NCBI GenBank assembly: GCA_965112735.1
Contig: OZ218951.1
Coordinates: 2,418,001-2,482,000 of the forward strand
Reading direction: 5' to 3'
DNA length: 64,000 nt
From: Phaeosaccion multiseriatum
Lineage: Eukaryota; Ochrophyta, other classes
Shown here: positions 25,183 through 36,264 of the stretch, in pieces
Layout of the letters: each line of letters begins with the position of its first letter
Position numbering within the stretch: position 1 is the stretch's first letter
The notes under the pieces: model-generated
Databases searched by the model: none
Seen by the model: only the letters and a program-made list of their open reading frames with translations
Told to the model about the DNA's origin: nothing
Position numbers and translations under genes: made by a program

Positions 25183-25568
25183 TCTCTCTCTCTCTCACAC
25201 ACACGCATTGAGTCTCCTCCTCTCTCTCTCGCTCTCGTTGAGTCCCCTCCTCTCTGTCACGGGCGGTGAAGGGCACTACTACTTCGTTGCACCATTGTGT
25301 TAACAGTGTGCAGCCTGCTCTCTCGACCCTTTGCGCCCTCCCGTGCTCATCACAATATTCAACATTCCGCTCTCGCTCTTTCCTCTTTCTTCTTCTACCG
25401 CCTTTAATACGGACAACCGCAAGCGTACGGCATCTGTTGAGGACCCATCCGGACTTGCAGCCCTTGAAGTCGGCCACGCCAGTCACACCAGCCACAACCG
25501 CTGCCCCGGTCTTGGAGATGCGCTACCTCACGGAGATATACAGCACCCACACACACGTACAGAGATAG
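22798..25568 (+). CDS. SAM-dependent methyltransferase (UbiE/trans-aconitate type fold)
   Basis: Seven exons (22798-23212, 23376-23400, 23545-23786, 24085-24097, 24431-24806, 25019-25092, 25424-25568) give 429 residues. A basic, acid-poor N-terminal stretch of about 65 residues could target an organelle. Then come REGFLDAAFYEQARSSFKPD, SAM motif I VDVGCGTGKFT (Gly139-Gly143), VGVEP, VLEGAADRLPFPD, CAQAFHWF, LREFSRVLIPDGG and LLVLLWNTRD, ending with ISVVSALPQAERAQVLD and EMRYLTEIY. This is the class I methyltransferase group with the FHWF motif, whose members act on small carboxylic acids or lipids; the substrate here is unknown. Exon 2 (25 nt) encodes most of motif I and exon 4 has only 13 nt. 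A Gln-rich insertion (about residues 175-215) follows motif II. Other starts would only shorten the leader. Confidence 0.83.
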
Positions 25569-26205
25569 AGAGATGTTCACCCTCTGTCATTGACAGACGA
25601 CCTTGTAAGTAAGGTAGTGGGGTTGGCCCGTAGAGAAAGAAGAAACGAAACCGCCTTGTTCTACTTGTTGGAGCGAGTATATTGTATATGTTGATGCACA
25701 AACAGGACCGGAAACCCTCTAGGTACATCCCCCCCCCCCCATCATAAACTTGTAATTATCAAAGAGTGTCAATAATCAAAAGTTATGTACGATGTAAGTT
25801 CCCAGCTTTGGAGCAAGCTCGCCACACCCGCCCCCTCCCTTCACGGAGGGCCATAACGGACCCCACCACGAGAGGGACGGCAGCGTCCTTCGTCCTCCTG
25901 CGATGCCAGAGTGCCAGTGCCTGAGTGCCAGTGTGAGTGCCAGTGCCTGAGTGCTTGGCGTCTAGTTGCACCACACGTGTACCCAAGGCCGGGCGGAGTG
26001 CATGCCGATAAGTATCTTGTTTCCATGAAGCATCATGTCTTTCATGACAGCCTTTCCTTCGCCTTCGCCTTCGCCTCTTTCTGGGGAGAGACATGTCCCC
26101 CAACCCCCTCTTGCCCATCCTCCCTCCCTTCCTCCCCTCCGTCTCTCCAGCAGCGACAAAGGAGGAGAGGGCTTCAATAAACGATAGTCACGTGCAGGAA
26201 TCTCC
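25569..26205. other. Convergent spacer
   Basis: Tail-to-tail spacer between the methyltransferase and tRNA methyltransferase genes. No exon recognised. A run of C (about 25729-25739) and an AT-richer patch (25740-25800) are present, and a short tandem of GAGTGCCAGT-type units occurs near 25905-25955. Confidence 0.55.
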
Positions 26206-26356
26206 TCATCCCTCCATCATGTCGAAGACTGAGAAGCGTATCTCTTCGTCCGGGAGGCGCTTGTACACTGCCCAATGCTTAGACCCGCCCATCCTCGCCA
26301 CTTTCTTGCCCTCCTCGGTCTCGGAAACCATCGCCACCACGGCAGGATCCTTCTCC

Positions 26357-26387
<31 letters not shown>

Positions 26388-28792
26388 GCGCGTGTGTGCA
26401 GGACCGAGGCATACATGAGACAGCGGCAGCAGAAAGAGGAGGAAAGAGGAAGAGGAGGAGGAGGAGGAGCGTGGGACAGGGACATGAGAGGAGTGTGAAA
26501 GGCATCGCAGAGGATGCAGGGTCAGGGGGTGAGCACATACGGGGCTCTTTCAGCTGTGGATGTCAACAGGGACGAGGAGAGGGGTGCCAGAGGGCGTTAC
26601 AATGAAAGGAAGGGAAGAAACGACCGCCTATAGAACACGCCCTCTCCTCGTACATCCCGCTCCTTCGGTCTCTCCTCGCTCACCATCTCTTCGTTCGGTA
26701 TTCTGCTGAAGCAAGGGTGCGCATCCGTCTTGGCGACGTGCCATTTGTGAAGGTCCTCCACATCCGTGATGAGGTACAGAAGGCCACCGGGTCTGAGAGA
26801 GAGGAGAGAGAGAAAGAGGGAGAGAGCAGCGGCAAAAGAGAGAGTGAGGGTGAGAGAGAGCAAAACACACACACAGAGAGAAAAGAAACAGGCAGAGGCA
26901 CACATCGGCGTTGCCACACCACCAATCCATCGCCAACGAAGTAGCTAAGAGAAAGGATCTGAAAACCGTACCTGAGGAAGAAGGCGTACTCCGTCAGTAG
27001 TGTGTCGTTGATAATGCGACGGCGGTGGTTCTTCTCCTTGAAGTGCGGGTCGGGGAAGCAGAAGAACATCCGCTTGAACTGGGCCTTGTTGAAAAAGTTG
27101 GGCAGGTACACCATCGAGTTTGTCCTGCGTTGTGTAGGGTACACAGGGAGGGAGGGAGGGAGGAGGTGGAGGAGGAGCGGGGGGTTTAAGAATGATGTAC
27201 GGAGGCGGCACTTGAAAGGGGTGGGCTAAGGGCCAGGCAGAGAGCTACAGGATTCTCCATTTCCCTCACACCTCACCCCCCACACCCTTCTGATGACGTA
27301 AAACCAAGGTAGAAACTGCCCCTCACCCCTCACCCATCACCGCTCACCCCTCACTCCTCACCCCTCATACCTCACCCCTCACTCCCCACTCCTCACCCCT
27401 CACTCCCCACTCCTCACCCCTCACACCTGATCCCACACTTGTCGCGCCTCACGCTCACTCACCTGATGACAGACGCGTTTTGGTAATCACCGGGATTGTC
27501 CTTGCGCAGCGATGCGATCTTCAGTCGCACGAACTCCGTCACCTGCGCCACCGCCGTACAGTGCAGCACACATGGCACACATGGCGCGCGCACGCACACA
27601 CACATACACACAAACACAAACACAAGAGCGAGGGAGGGGAATGCTCATCATCTTTTGGTACATTCCCATTCTCTCTCTCGCTCACACACAAAGGGCCCCT
27701 TCTCTTCCTCCGCTCCGGCACATGTACACCATTCACCCATCCTCCTCCTCCTTCTCCTCCTCCTCCTCCTCCTCCTCCTCCTCCTCCTCCTCCTCCTCCT
27801 CCTCCTCCTCCTCCTCCTCCTCGTCGTCGTCGTCCGCGTCCGCCCCCCCCCCTCCTTACCCCCCCTCCTCGTCCTCCTCCACCCCACTCTTTCTCCTCCT
27901 AAGGCTCGTCATTTGCCACAGGAGCTGCTGCGACTGACTCTCACTTACCCGGATCCGAATCTCCATACCGAGGATGAGCTCATCAGGGAAAACCTTTGCC
28001 AGCGACACGGTGAGCCCTCCGAAACCGCAGCCCACGTCGAGAGTGGTGACGACGGGGTTCTCAATGTTAGGGTAGTGCTCCTTCCAGTCCAAGAGAGAAG
28101 GATCGGCGGGACTATCGATAGAGACGGAGTGGTCGTTGATTGTGTGTGCAGCAGAAGGAGAGAACGGAAGTACGGGGTGTGAGTTTAGGGCTTTAGGAAG
28201 TGTGGTGGGGGAGAGAACAGAAGGCCAAAGTGGGGGGGAGGGAGGCGGGGAGGGAAGATAGTACGAGCAAGTTCCCCACCATCCTCCTGTATGTTTGACT
28301 CACTAGGTGAAGGAGTGGTTGTTGGAGAGCGGATTGCAGTGCGCCCTTGACCGATAGAACCGCTTCTGCGGCATGTCTCCCTCTTCGGTATGGGGCGGCT
28401 CCTCATCATCACCCTCCTCGTCCTGTTCCGCCCCACCGGTTGGGTTCCATCTCGAGGACCTCCGGCGGCCACGTTTTCCCTTGTTTCTCGGCTTCTTCCT
28501 CTTTTTTTCACCCCCCTTCACATCTGTGGGGGCCTTGTCTCCACCTTCCGTCGTGGCTGCCGCTCCTGCTGCTGCTACTGCTGCTGATGATGATGCTGCT
28601 GTTTCTGTTTCTGCTGCTGCTGCTGCTGCTGGGACGGCTGGTGCTACTCCTTCTCCTTCTGGTCAGAGCAAATGGATCACAGACAAAGACGATAGATGAG
28701 TGAACATCTAATCCTACCCCGCCATCTCTCTTCCACTTCCCCAGTCTCTCAGCTCGCTCACCTGCTGGAGGGGAAGCCTCCTTCGTAGCCAT
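26206..28792 (-). CDS. TRM8/METTL1: tRNA (guanine(46)-N7)-methyltransferase catalytic subunit
   Basis: Seven exons (28792-28762, 28658-28304, 28111-27949, 27542-27463, 27124-26972, 26792-26684, 26355-26206) give 346 residues. After an Ala/Ser-rich, then Lys/Arg-rich leader of about 100 residues, the sequence follows METTL1/Trm8: [27 protein letters not shown] motif [52 protein letters not shown] with the catalytic-site [25 protein letters not shown] and [13 protein letters not shown]. The enzyme methylates G46 in the variable loop of tRNAs, in eukaryotes together with a WD-repeat partner (Trm82/WDR4), which is not in this window. All seven joints are in phase and conserved motifs cross the joints. 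Introns carry CTC, CA and GT repeats. Confidence 0.93.
27742..27823. repeat. CTC trinucleotide array in an intron
   Basis: About 80 bp of CTC followed by GTC units, inside intron 3 of the tRNA methyltransferase gene. It explains the proline-, serine- and arginine-rich open frames seen there on both strands. Confidence 0.9.
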
Positions 28793-28949
28793 TCTTGCCT
28801 CCAGTTCAAGTTATAAGGGAGAGGGGAGGAGATGGTAGTGGATGGAGCATGAGCTTTTCACAGATGGCTGCAGTACTCGACTTCATATATTTTTCTTCTT
28901 GAAACTGTGAATTTCCTCGGGGGGGGGGGAACCTGAAGACTGCGTGGCG
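28793..28949. promoter_or_regulatory. 157-bp shared upstream region of two divergent genes
   Basis: Lies between the ATG of the tRNA methyltransferase (28792, leftward) and the first ATG of the carbonic anhydrase-like gene (28950, rightward). A small upstream coding or non-coding exon of the rightward gene is possible, since AAG at 28938-28940 could act as an acceptor. Confidence 0.45.
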
Positions 28950-29661
28950 ATGCGCGATCGACGATCGACGAACGCCAATGATGAGGGATTTCTCCGCACT
29001 CTGTTGGAGAAGTTCCCCAATGCAGCTGAAGAGGGGGATTTCGTGGGGCGGATGACCAAGAGCTTGAACGACCTCGGCATGACCAAAGACAACTCCATCT
29101 CCTGCGTGGGGTGCTGCAGAGATGAGATCTGCACAAGCTTTGTCAACGAGATCAGCGCCAATTTCGGCCAGGTGGGTGGTGGTGGTGGATGGGTTCCACG
29201 AGAGCGAAGCAGCGGAGTCGGTACCCAATCTATTTCTCCTGTCCCTTGGCTTCTTCTCTAAGCTATGGCATTATTTCTCAAGAGGACGTGGTCTTTTGAA
29301 ACAACTCTGGGCGATTCGTACTGGAGCGGTTTGGTGGGCAGGCTCCTCAGTGCCCTGTCCTCCCTCTGTTACTGTGCGGTCCCGGTGCCCCTTTCGCAGC
29401 CCTTTGCGATGAGAGGCTTAGGTGGCTTCTGCTTCGCTGGCAAGACGGGATTCGGGGCGGCACACGCTCACGCACCCGATAATGAGGACGGGCGCAAGAG
29501 GTATATCTACTGGTTCGCTCCTCACGTGGGTAAGACAAGCCGGCCCCGGTGTAGCCCTGAGCAGCCTTTTCCAGTGAAACGACAATCCCCAAGGGGCCGC
29601 GCGATCTCCTCGTCACTCAGGCGCCCGCACTCCCGTGCGCTCACGCATGTACATCCCCTCT

Positions 29662-29698
<37 letters not shown>

Positions 29699-29894
29699 CT
29701 TCTTTCTTTCTCTCCTCATCTCTCTCCTTCTCTCTCTCTCTAACTCTCCCTCTCCTCTCATGCCCCTGCGCCACTCGTCTCGAGCACACGGCCTCCAAAG
29801 ACATGCCCCATTCTTTCCTTGTCTTGTGGCACCTCCCTTAGACTGGGCCCGACTCTGCCCACTTGCGCTACCCGAACACTCCCACAATCAAACC

Positions 29895-29978
<84 letters not shown>

Positions 29979-31450
29979 AACACGCGCGCGCACTCACAGG
30001 CATATACGAAGGCGGGCGACAGGGCGAGTGCGACCGGCCCGGTATGCAGTACGTCAGCAACGCCTGCGGAGCGCTCAACGCAGTGCTGAGTGAGCTGAAG
30101 TCGGGGAAGGAGCAAGATCTTACCCTAGACATGAGGTAGGTTGGGGAGGAGAAAGCAGTCCACACGATACAGAGTGCATCTGCGTCATGTCGTTTCGCTT
30201 TTCGAAGGAAGGGCAGTGCTTTCGCACTCCGAATCGCTCCACCCCCCCACTTTCGCTGTTGTTTGCAGCACGAACATACAAAACACTTGCAAAGCGCTCT
30301 GACTACCTTACAACACGCACCATTGTCGACCACTCGAGTCGGTCAGAGCATCACTTCGATCCTCTCCTCCCTTCCAGTGTCCTTAACCCCCGCTCTTCTT
30401 CCTCCTTCTCCTCTCCCCAATCCTCGTCTCCTGTCCTTCCCAGTGACCTGGAGATGAGCGCCATGCGTATGCGTCTCGTGCAATCCCTTGCACAAGAGAA
30501 GGAGCAGCAGCAGCATCAGCATCAGCATCAGCAGCAAGACCTTATTTCGCTCACCATCACCGCGAGAGGCCTAATCGCCACACAGCTGGAAGAGTACATT
30601 GCCGCGACAGTCGACCCGGAAACCGTGGACTATGCCGTGGTGATCGGTGTGCAGGTGCACGGCCCGGGCGAGAAGAACTACGTGGCGTTACATCCCGAGA
30701 GCAGCTATGCCGTCATCAGGGGGGAGAGGGTGGGGCTGTCCTTGGCATCATCGGTGCGTATGTGCGTGTTTGCGTGCGTCCGTGTGTGTGTGCGTGAGTG
30801 AGTTGAGCTGCTGCTGTTTCTTAGCATCGCTTTGCTTTGCCTTTGCGCTCCTCGTTGCTGTGCTGCTCGCTCGCTACTGAATGGTCCGCTCGGCGCCATT
30901 CTTATAACCTCTACCAAGAGAAGAGAGGGAGGGCTGAGCTCCTCCGCGACAGGGCGACTCAAGTCACGTCATTGTTTCGACTACGATCGCACCACCTCTT
31001 CTAAGTCACCCATCAACCCACCCACCGCCCTCGTCGCTCTGCCCTCGTCGCTCTGCCCTCACTCGCTCTCTTGTTTCAATTCAGCAGGTGCCTGCGGCGG
31101 TGAGCCATACTCAAAGCATGTTGAGGGAGTCCATCCGAGCACAGGATGCTGCAGGGGATTCAGGGGAGGTAGCCGGCACTCCCGCTGCCACCCCCACCAC
31201 TGGCAAGGGGCAAGCTTCTTCAGGGGGCAACCGCAAGGGCAGTCGTGATAGTGAGGGGGTTGAGGTGGCTCCTCAAGAAGGAGGTGATGGTGATGGTGGT
31301 GGGAAGGTGGCTCCTACAGAAGAAGGAGGAGGAGAGGAAGAGGAGGAGGCGCATATCGCTGCTAATGGGGGGGGGCTCAAAGAAGCGGCCTTGCTGCCTG
31401 ACATTGGGCTTCGGCCTGGGAGCTCGAGGGCTCGACCACAGGGGGGTTAA
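28950..31450 (+). CDS. LCIB-like theta-type carbonic anhydrase
   Basis: Five exons (28950-29171, 29400-29529, 30000-30135, 30444-30753, 31085-31450) give about 387 residues. The sequence follows the LCIB/theta-carbonic anhydrase family: FPNAAEEGDFVGRM, TKDNSISCVGCCRDEI (Cys56, Arg57, Asp58), RGLGGFCFAGKTGFG, AAHAHAP (His98), RYIYWFAPHVG and VSNACGALN (Cys140). The Cys-His-Cys zinc set and the Cys-Arg-Asp-Glu cluster needed by active theta enzymes are present. Members hydrate CO2 or recycle leaked CO2 in carbon-concentrating mechanisms of algae. No plastid leader is seen, so the product would be cytosolic unless an upstream exon is missing. The C-terminal 120 residues are acidic, Gly-rich and probably disordered. 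Introns contain CT and CA arrays. Confidence 0.82.
29897..29973. repeat. CA dinucleotide microsatellite
   Basis: About 38 perfect CA units inside intron 2 of the carbonic anhydrase-like gene, a few tens of bases upstream of the exon 3 acceptor. A CT array (about 29663-29697) lies earlier in the same intron. Confidence 0.95.
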
Positions 31451-31994
31451 GTTAATTCACTGACATATATGGTTGCCAAGGGTCTCCCACAAGGAAGAAA
31501 GGGAGCTTCCAATGGCCAAGCTTTGGCAGGCGAGGGTAGTGCCGTTTTCGGGGCAGCGCTTGCTAGTGTCTGGGGAGTGAGCAGCGACGCGAGTGACTAG
31601 CAAGGTTAGCGAGCGAGCGTGCAGAGAGACAGGCTTTCCGAACTGTGCGGTGCCTTCCAGGCTCTTGTAAGTAACTTGGGATTCTGCCTGCCTTTTGGCC
31701 TCTGCACAGAACCGCGACATTGTACCCCTGCTATATCTTCCTTCCTTCCTGGCCGATCCTGCCCTGCTCTGGAAGGCCTCTTGTGTGGGTGCGTGTTGCC
31801 CGCGGGAACAGAGCCCTTTTTCACAAAATATTCCATGATGCGTGTTTATCGCGTGTTGGACTGCGCAACAAGGGGCAAGGGTATGACATAGGTGGGCAGG
31901 GGACAAAGCTGGACCAAGGGACGAAAGCTTCTCGTCGAGAGCACTGAGCCGAGGCTCGGGTAGATGGATAGATAGATCGAGCCAGTCGCTTTTG
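31451..31994. other. Spacer between two rightward genes
   Basis: About 540 bp between the carbonic anhydrase-like gene and ankyrin-like paralog 1. No supported exon and few repeats. This is the only place in the window where two consecutive genes both run rightward. Confidence 0.5.
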
Positions 31995-33242
31995 ATGCTG
32001 TTCGTTCCCCTTGGAGTGGAGAGGGCTCATGAGCAAAGAATAAGAAAGGCTCTGGGGGATGGTACAGCGGATAACGGTGTATATACTGAGGAAGCCGCCC
32101 CCTGTCCTTTGTCTAGCGTCGGCACCATAGGCATCGCCTTCCTTTTGACGATGCTACGCGCGATAATGAGCATGGTTAAGGGCGCCCTGGGGCAAGTCTG
32201 TATAGGGCTGTACAGCGTTGTTGCTTCTCATGCCCTCCACGCCAACAGTGCCGACACCATGCGGGGCGCAACGCCACCCCTCACTGATCTGGACGCGGAC
32301 GAGGGGCAGGGGGAGGGGGAGGGGGAGGAGGAGGACGCTCCATTCCGTTCCAAGGTGTTGAACTTGGATGAGATGCTGCGGAAAGTAATGGACATTCTGG
32401 GGAAGGGGCACCACGTCCTAGTGGCTGGGGTGAGCAAAGACTGGAGGAGGCTGTATAGTACCGCTCATCCCGCCTTGGAGACCTTTGGAAGGAGCCTTTT
32501 TGGGACCGTGGAATGCGTCGAGTGGGCCATCAAACAGGGCTGTCCGCTGAGCGTCAACACATTCAGAGCCGCAGCCAGGTGGGGAGACACGAGCGTCTGC
32601 CAGGCCCTGCATCGCCACGGCTGTGCATGGAACGAGGACGTATGTGAAGCTACTGCCTGGAATGCCAGGCACGGCCTGAGCATTCTCAAATGGCTCCGCT
32701 CCGAAGACCTGCCGGACAAGAGACCGTGTCCATGGAACGAGGAAACTTGCTCTACCGCTGCGTGGAGAGGGGACATGGAGACGCTCACGTGGCTGCTGCC
32801 GGAGGAGGGGAACGCTCCATTCGACCACGAGGTTTGGTTATGGGCGGCGCACGAAGGACATATCAATGTGCTGGAGACGCTTCTGAACCACCCCAGGGTC
32901 CGGGCTAAGCTGACCGCGGCACAGGATGGCAGCAAGTGGCGATTGGGGGCTATATATGCGGCGTGGTATGGCCGCCTGGAGGTGCTGCGCTGGCTGCATG
33001 CACACGCTCGTGACCTGTGCAATTGGAACGACAGTGTGTGTTGCCTTGCTGTTTCGGAGGGCAAGAGCCTGGCTGCCTTACAATGGCTCCGATCCGAGAG
33101 GGTCCTGTGTGCATGGAATGGGGGTGCATGCCCAGAGGTGCTAATGCGCCTGGGTAGGTGGGATGGGGGGAGGAATGAGGCCTTTGAGGGGATCAAGCAG
33201 TGGGTCCACGCCAACGGACACCCTTGCGACTGCGAAGACTGA
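31995..33242 (+). CDS. Ankyrin-like W/C-rich repeat protein, paralog 1
   Basis: A single open frame of 415 codons from the ATG at 31995; a start at 32259 would give 327 codons, closer to the paralogs. The core opens with KVLNLDEMLRKVMDILG and VAGVSKDWRRLYSTAHP, which looks like a degenerate F-box-like head (the same block begins all three copies in the window). It is followed by ankyrin-like repeats with the pattern C-W-x-E/D-x3-C-x3-A and later LxWLxxE/H, for example CAWNEDVCEATAW and CPWNEETCSTAAWRGDMETL. It ends with WVHANGHPCDCED, identical over 13 residues to paralog 2. Such W/C-rich ankyrin proteins occur in large families in heterokont algae and giant viruses; no specific function is known. 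It has no introns, unlike its neighbours. Confidence 0.78.
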   Translation: MLFVPLGVERAHEQRIRKALGDGTADNGVYTEEAAPCPLSSVGTIGIAFLLTMLRAIMSMVKGALGQVCIGLYSVVASHALHANSADTMRGATPPLTDLDADEGQGEGEGEEEDAPFRSKVLNLDEMLRKVMDILGKGHHVLVAGVSKDWRRLYSTAHPALETFGRSLFGTVECVEWAIKQGCPLSVNTFRAAARWGDTSVCQALHRHGCAWNEDVCEATAWNARHGLSILKWLRSEDLPDKRPCPWNEETCSTAAWRGDMETLTWLLPEEGNAPFDHEVWLWAAHEGHINVLETLLNHPRVRAKLTAAQDGSKWRLGAIYAAWYGRLEVLRWLHAHARDLCNWNDSVCCLAVSEGKSLAALQWLRSERVLCAWNGGACPEVLMRLGRWDGGRNEAFEGIKQWVHANGHPCDCED

Positions 33243-34167
33243 CTCGGCTCACGTCTTTGCACCCTGAATGAATAGGGCGAGGGTATGCGGCAGGACCCAG
33301 GCACGCACTTGAGTGATTTTCTTGGTGGAGATACAAAAGAGTAATACATGTACGACACTTCTATCACACTGGGGGCTCCCATTATGGCGATGCAGCCTGT
33401 GTGTGTATTCCAATGTCGATACCACATGGACTCGATCCAATGTCACAGCAGTGTCACGCAAAGGCCGTTTGCCTCCTTGCGAAGTGCACGCACAGTGAGT
33501 GCCCTGCAAGTGCGGGCACCGGCGTCCGTGGGATGCCATCGCGCTGACTGACATGCCGCATGCATGCTGAGTGGCGGGCGAGCAAGGTGGGGTCCAGCCC
33601 TTCCACTCCACCCTCGCAGTTGTGGGCCGTTAACCCTGACCCGCTGCACACCCACCCGCATGCATCCATGTCCCCACGCGTTGAGTTGAGTGAGCCCCAG
33701 AGGTAGGGGAGAGAGGAGGGGAGGCCGAGGGTGGACACGCTCAGGACGGAGGGGGGTCCGGGGCTATCCTCCGTCTCAATGCCACTCTCCGACAGCTTGT
33801 GTGAGACCGGGTCGCACATCCGCCAGCTCCATACTTTTCCCTCGGGCACACTCAGCGCCGCAGACAGAAGCTCTTGAGAAAGCCTCTCCGCCACTGATGA
33901 CATGATTCGATTGGACGATGGAAGTCGAAGGAAAGCCCCTCATCTGCAGCTGCCTCCTGCAAGCTCCTCGAGTGGTGGAGCACCAACCGCTGCACACGCC
34001 CACCACCACCGCCATATGCAGCAGCGGGCGGAGCGGAGGTGAAGGTCGTATCAACGACAATGTCCTCGCTACTAAGCAACTCATCCAGCCCTGCAAGCAC
34101 GCCACTCAGCTCAGCCGAGCACTCGCCGAAGCCGTTTCCTTCCTCCGCCACTTCGCTGCACTCAAAG
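33243..34167. other. Unresolved stretch with leftward open frames
   Basis: Lies between paralog 1 and the 3' end of the PPC-like gene. Leftward open frames (33454-33903, and 33852 upward to about 34250) have fairly ordinary amino-acid composition and could be an alternative, longer C-terminus of the PPC-like gene, reached by a different acceptor near 34240. I could not close a convincing model. Confidence 0.35.
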
Positions 34168-35892
34168 TCAGGCGCAAGCATCGTCCCACTCCGTTCTGGG
34201 ATGTGACCGGGGCGAGAGTCCAGGCGAGGGGATAAGCGTGCCCTCCACTCCGCGACGACCTAGTCTGTCGAGGCTATATGTGGTCCTTCTCTTCCCCATG
34301 CCGCAGCGGTGTGTCTATCATCCTCCTATTAGCTGTTGCTGCGCCTCTCCAGAGGCCCGAGCAGGCGGATCTGACTACATGAATCGGTTCTTCGTCCAGC
34401 GCCCGCCCCCTGCTCACCCTTCATCAGAGGCAAGAGGAGGAGCAGGCGTGGCAGCAGGATAAGGGACTTGCCCACCCAGACGCCGCAGAGGGACTCTCCC
34501 ATCCACGACGGGCATGCGTTTTCTCAACTCCTTCTCACTGATGTCTGCAATGCCCACGCGCAGCTCGTATATCGCCTCTGACGCCCCTTCTGCTGCTGCT
34601 ACTTGTCCTTGTTCTCCCCGGTTATGTACTCCAACGTAGAGAAGGTTGGAGTGTGCATCGTCGAAGCCTTCTAGGTAGGTGGGCAGGGACAGGGTGTCGT
34701 TCCCCTGGTGTGCGGAGATCCAATCACTCCTGTCATTGGAGAAACCAAACCGAAAACAAGGGCAGGCAAGAGAAGAAGGGGAGGAGCGGGATGAACACAT
34801 GGTCCTGCTTCCAACCCCCGTGCCTCACCTGCCGGTTCCAAACCAATTCTCTTCTGAATCTTCCACGCCATAGAAGACGCTGTACTCCCCTCCCTGCCTC
34901 TCTCCCTCCCTCAGTCGTCACTGCTTACGTCGAGGCTGTGGGCTGTATCTGATGGGTGGAGGCATATAGGTCTACCTCGCCCGTTAGCGCCCCTAAGTCC
35001 AAAGTGATGCGGTGGTGGTGGCCGTGCTTGGCCACGCAGATCTGTACCCACGGGACAGGGGGGGTGCGCAATATTTAGGGCGAACACGTTAGCATGTTGG
35101 CTGTTGGGGGGGTAGAAGGATGGGGAGGGACGGTCAGAGAAAGAGAGAGCAAAGAAGAAGGCGGTTCGTACAAGGAAGGTGGCCAGACTCTCCGTGGGAT
35201 GTATGGACAGAGAAGCGCAGGGGCGAGAAGACCTCCCCTCCCTCCCTCCCTCGCCCGCGCCTACCTGAAAGAAGTCGTATGCACCCCTCCCCACGCCTCC
35301 TCGCACCGTCACTGCCTCGTCAAGGTCGAGAGCGCGAGGACTGGCAAGTGCAGACCCTGGGACCTGCTCCCCATCGGGGCCCCATTCAGCCAGGGAGATG
35401 AAGTCATGGCAAGCGTTGCTCTTCCCCTGCAGCTGCTGCTGAGTCTCTTTATCGTGTCTTGCGGAACCATAGATGTCTGCCCCCCCCCCGCCTGCTGCTG
35501 CTGGTGGTGCTGCTCTTCCAAGGGCCTCTTTGCTGGTGGTGTCGCCGACAGAAGGTATAACGCTGATGCGCTTGCGCTGGGAGAGCAGCAATGGTAGTCC
35601 GTCCTTGCTGGTAGCAGCACCCCCTTGCTGGTCTTGGTCGACCTCGATGCTCGCTTCTGCGTCTCTCTGAAAGGCGAAGCGGTAGAGGGAGATGGCCCAC
35701 AGAAGGAGGAAGACGAGGGCCAGAGCTTTGACCCAGTAGCGCTTGCACACTTTATTTTGTAAGAGGGAGAGAAGAAAAGGAAAGCAAAGAGGCTGAGAGA
35801 GAGTCTATGTGTGAAAGAGGAAGAGAGGGAGAGAGGGCGTTAGAGAAGGAGACAGAGTGAGCGAGGAAGAGAGAGTGAGTGAGGGAGAGAGA

Positions 35893-35923
<31 letters not shown>

Positions 35924-36029
35924 GGCGTGAGAGAGAGATAAGCAGTTTCTCACCTCTGTTACCATGCACCTTGGTACGTGGATGTGATCTTACTGATGAG
36001 CCATGGATCTTGTAGGATGGCAGCAGCAT
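34168..36029 (-). CDS. Type II membrane protein with PPC-like beta-sandwich
   Basis: Six exons (36029-35954, 35749-35265, 35041-34929, 34897-34829, 34729-34418, 34264-34168) join in phase to 383 residues. A basic tail of about 32 residues is followed by one membrane span (ALALVFLLLWAISLYRFAF), giving a lumenal or extracellular C-terminal part. After a low-complexity stalk comes a sandwich-like region: GAYDFFQICVAKHGHHHRIT, LDLGALTGEVDLYAST, EENWFGTGRSDWISA, GNDTLSLPTY and NLLYVGVHNRG. The pattern (a feature, then DLYxS, then LYVGV) resembles bacterial pre-peptidase C-terminal (PPC) domains, which bind carbohydrate or protein partners; this is a tentative match. The last exon has two possible acceptors (34264 or about 34241); the second would give a longer, acidic tail. 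It is transcribed away from mobile element A. Confidence 0.58.
35830..35940. repeat. GAGA-rich microsatellite in an intron
   Basis: GAGA/GAGTGA-rich tract in the first intron of the PPC-like gene. Confidence 0.85.
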
Positions 36030-36264
36030 AGAGAAAGGAGAACAGAGGGAAATAGAGGGAGGGAAAAGGGGAAAAAAAAAAAATGAAGGGCGGTCACAAC
36101 CGTTGGCGATGGAGCGTCGCGATCTGTTGATGCTGATACGTTCATCGGCCCCAGGAGGTCAGGCCAGGCGCCAGAGCGACGCCCCAGAGCGAGCGACTGG
36201 CCTAGAAGCCCCTAGAGACGATAGGCCTATTTTTGGCGCAGCCCCCCCGGCCTAGCTAGGCCTA

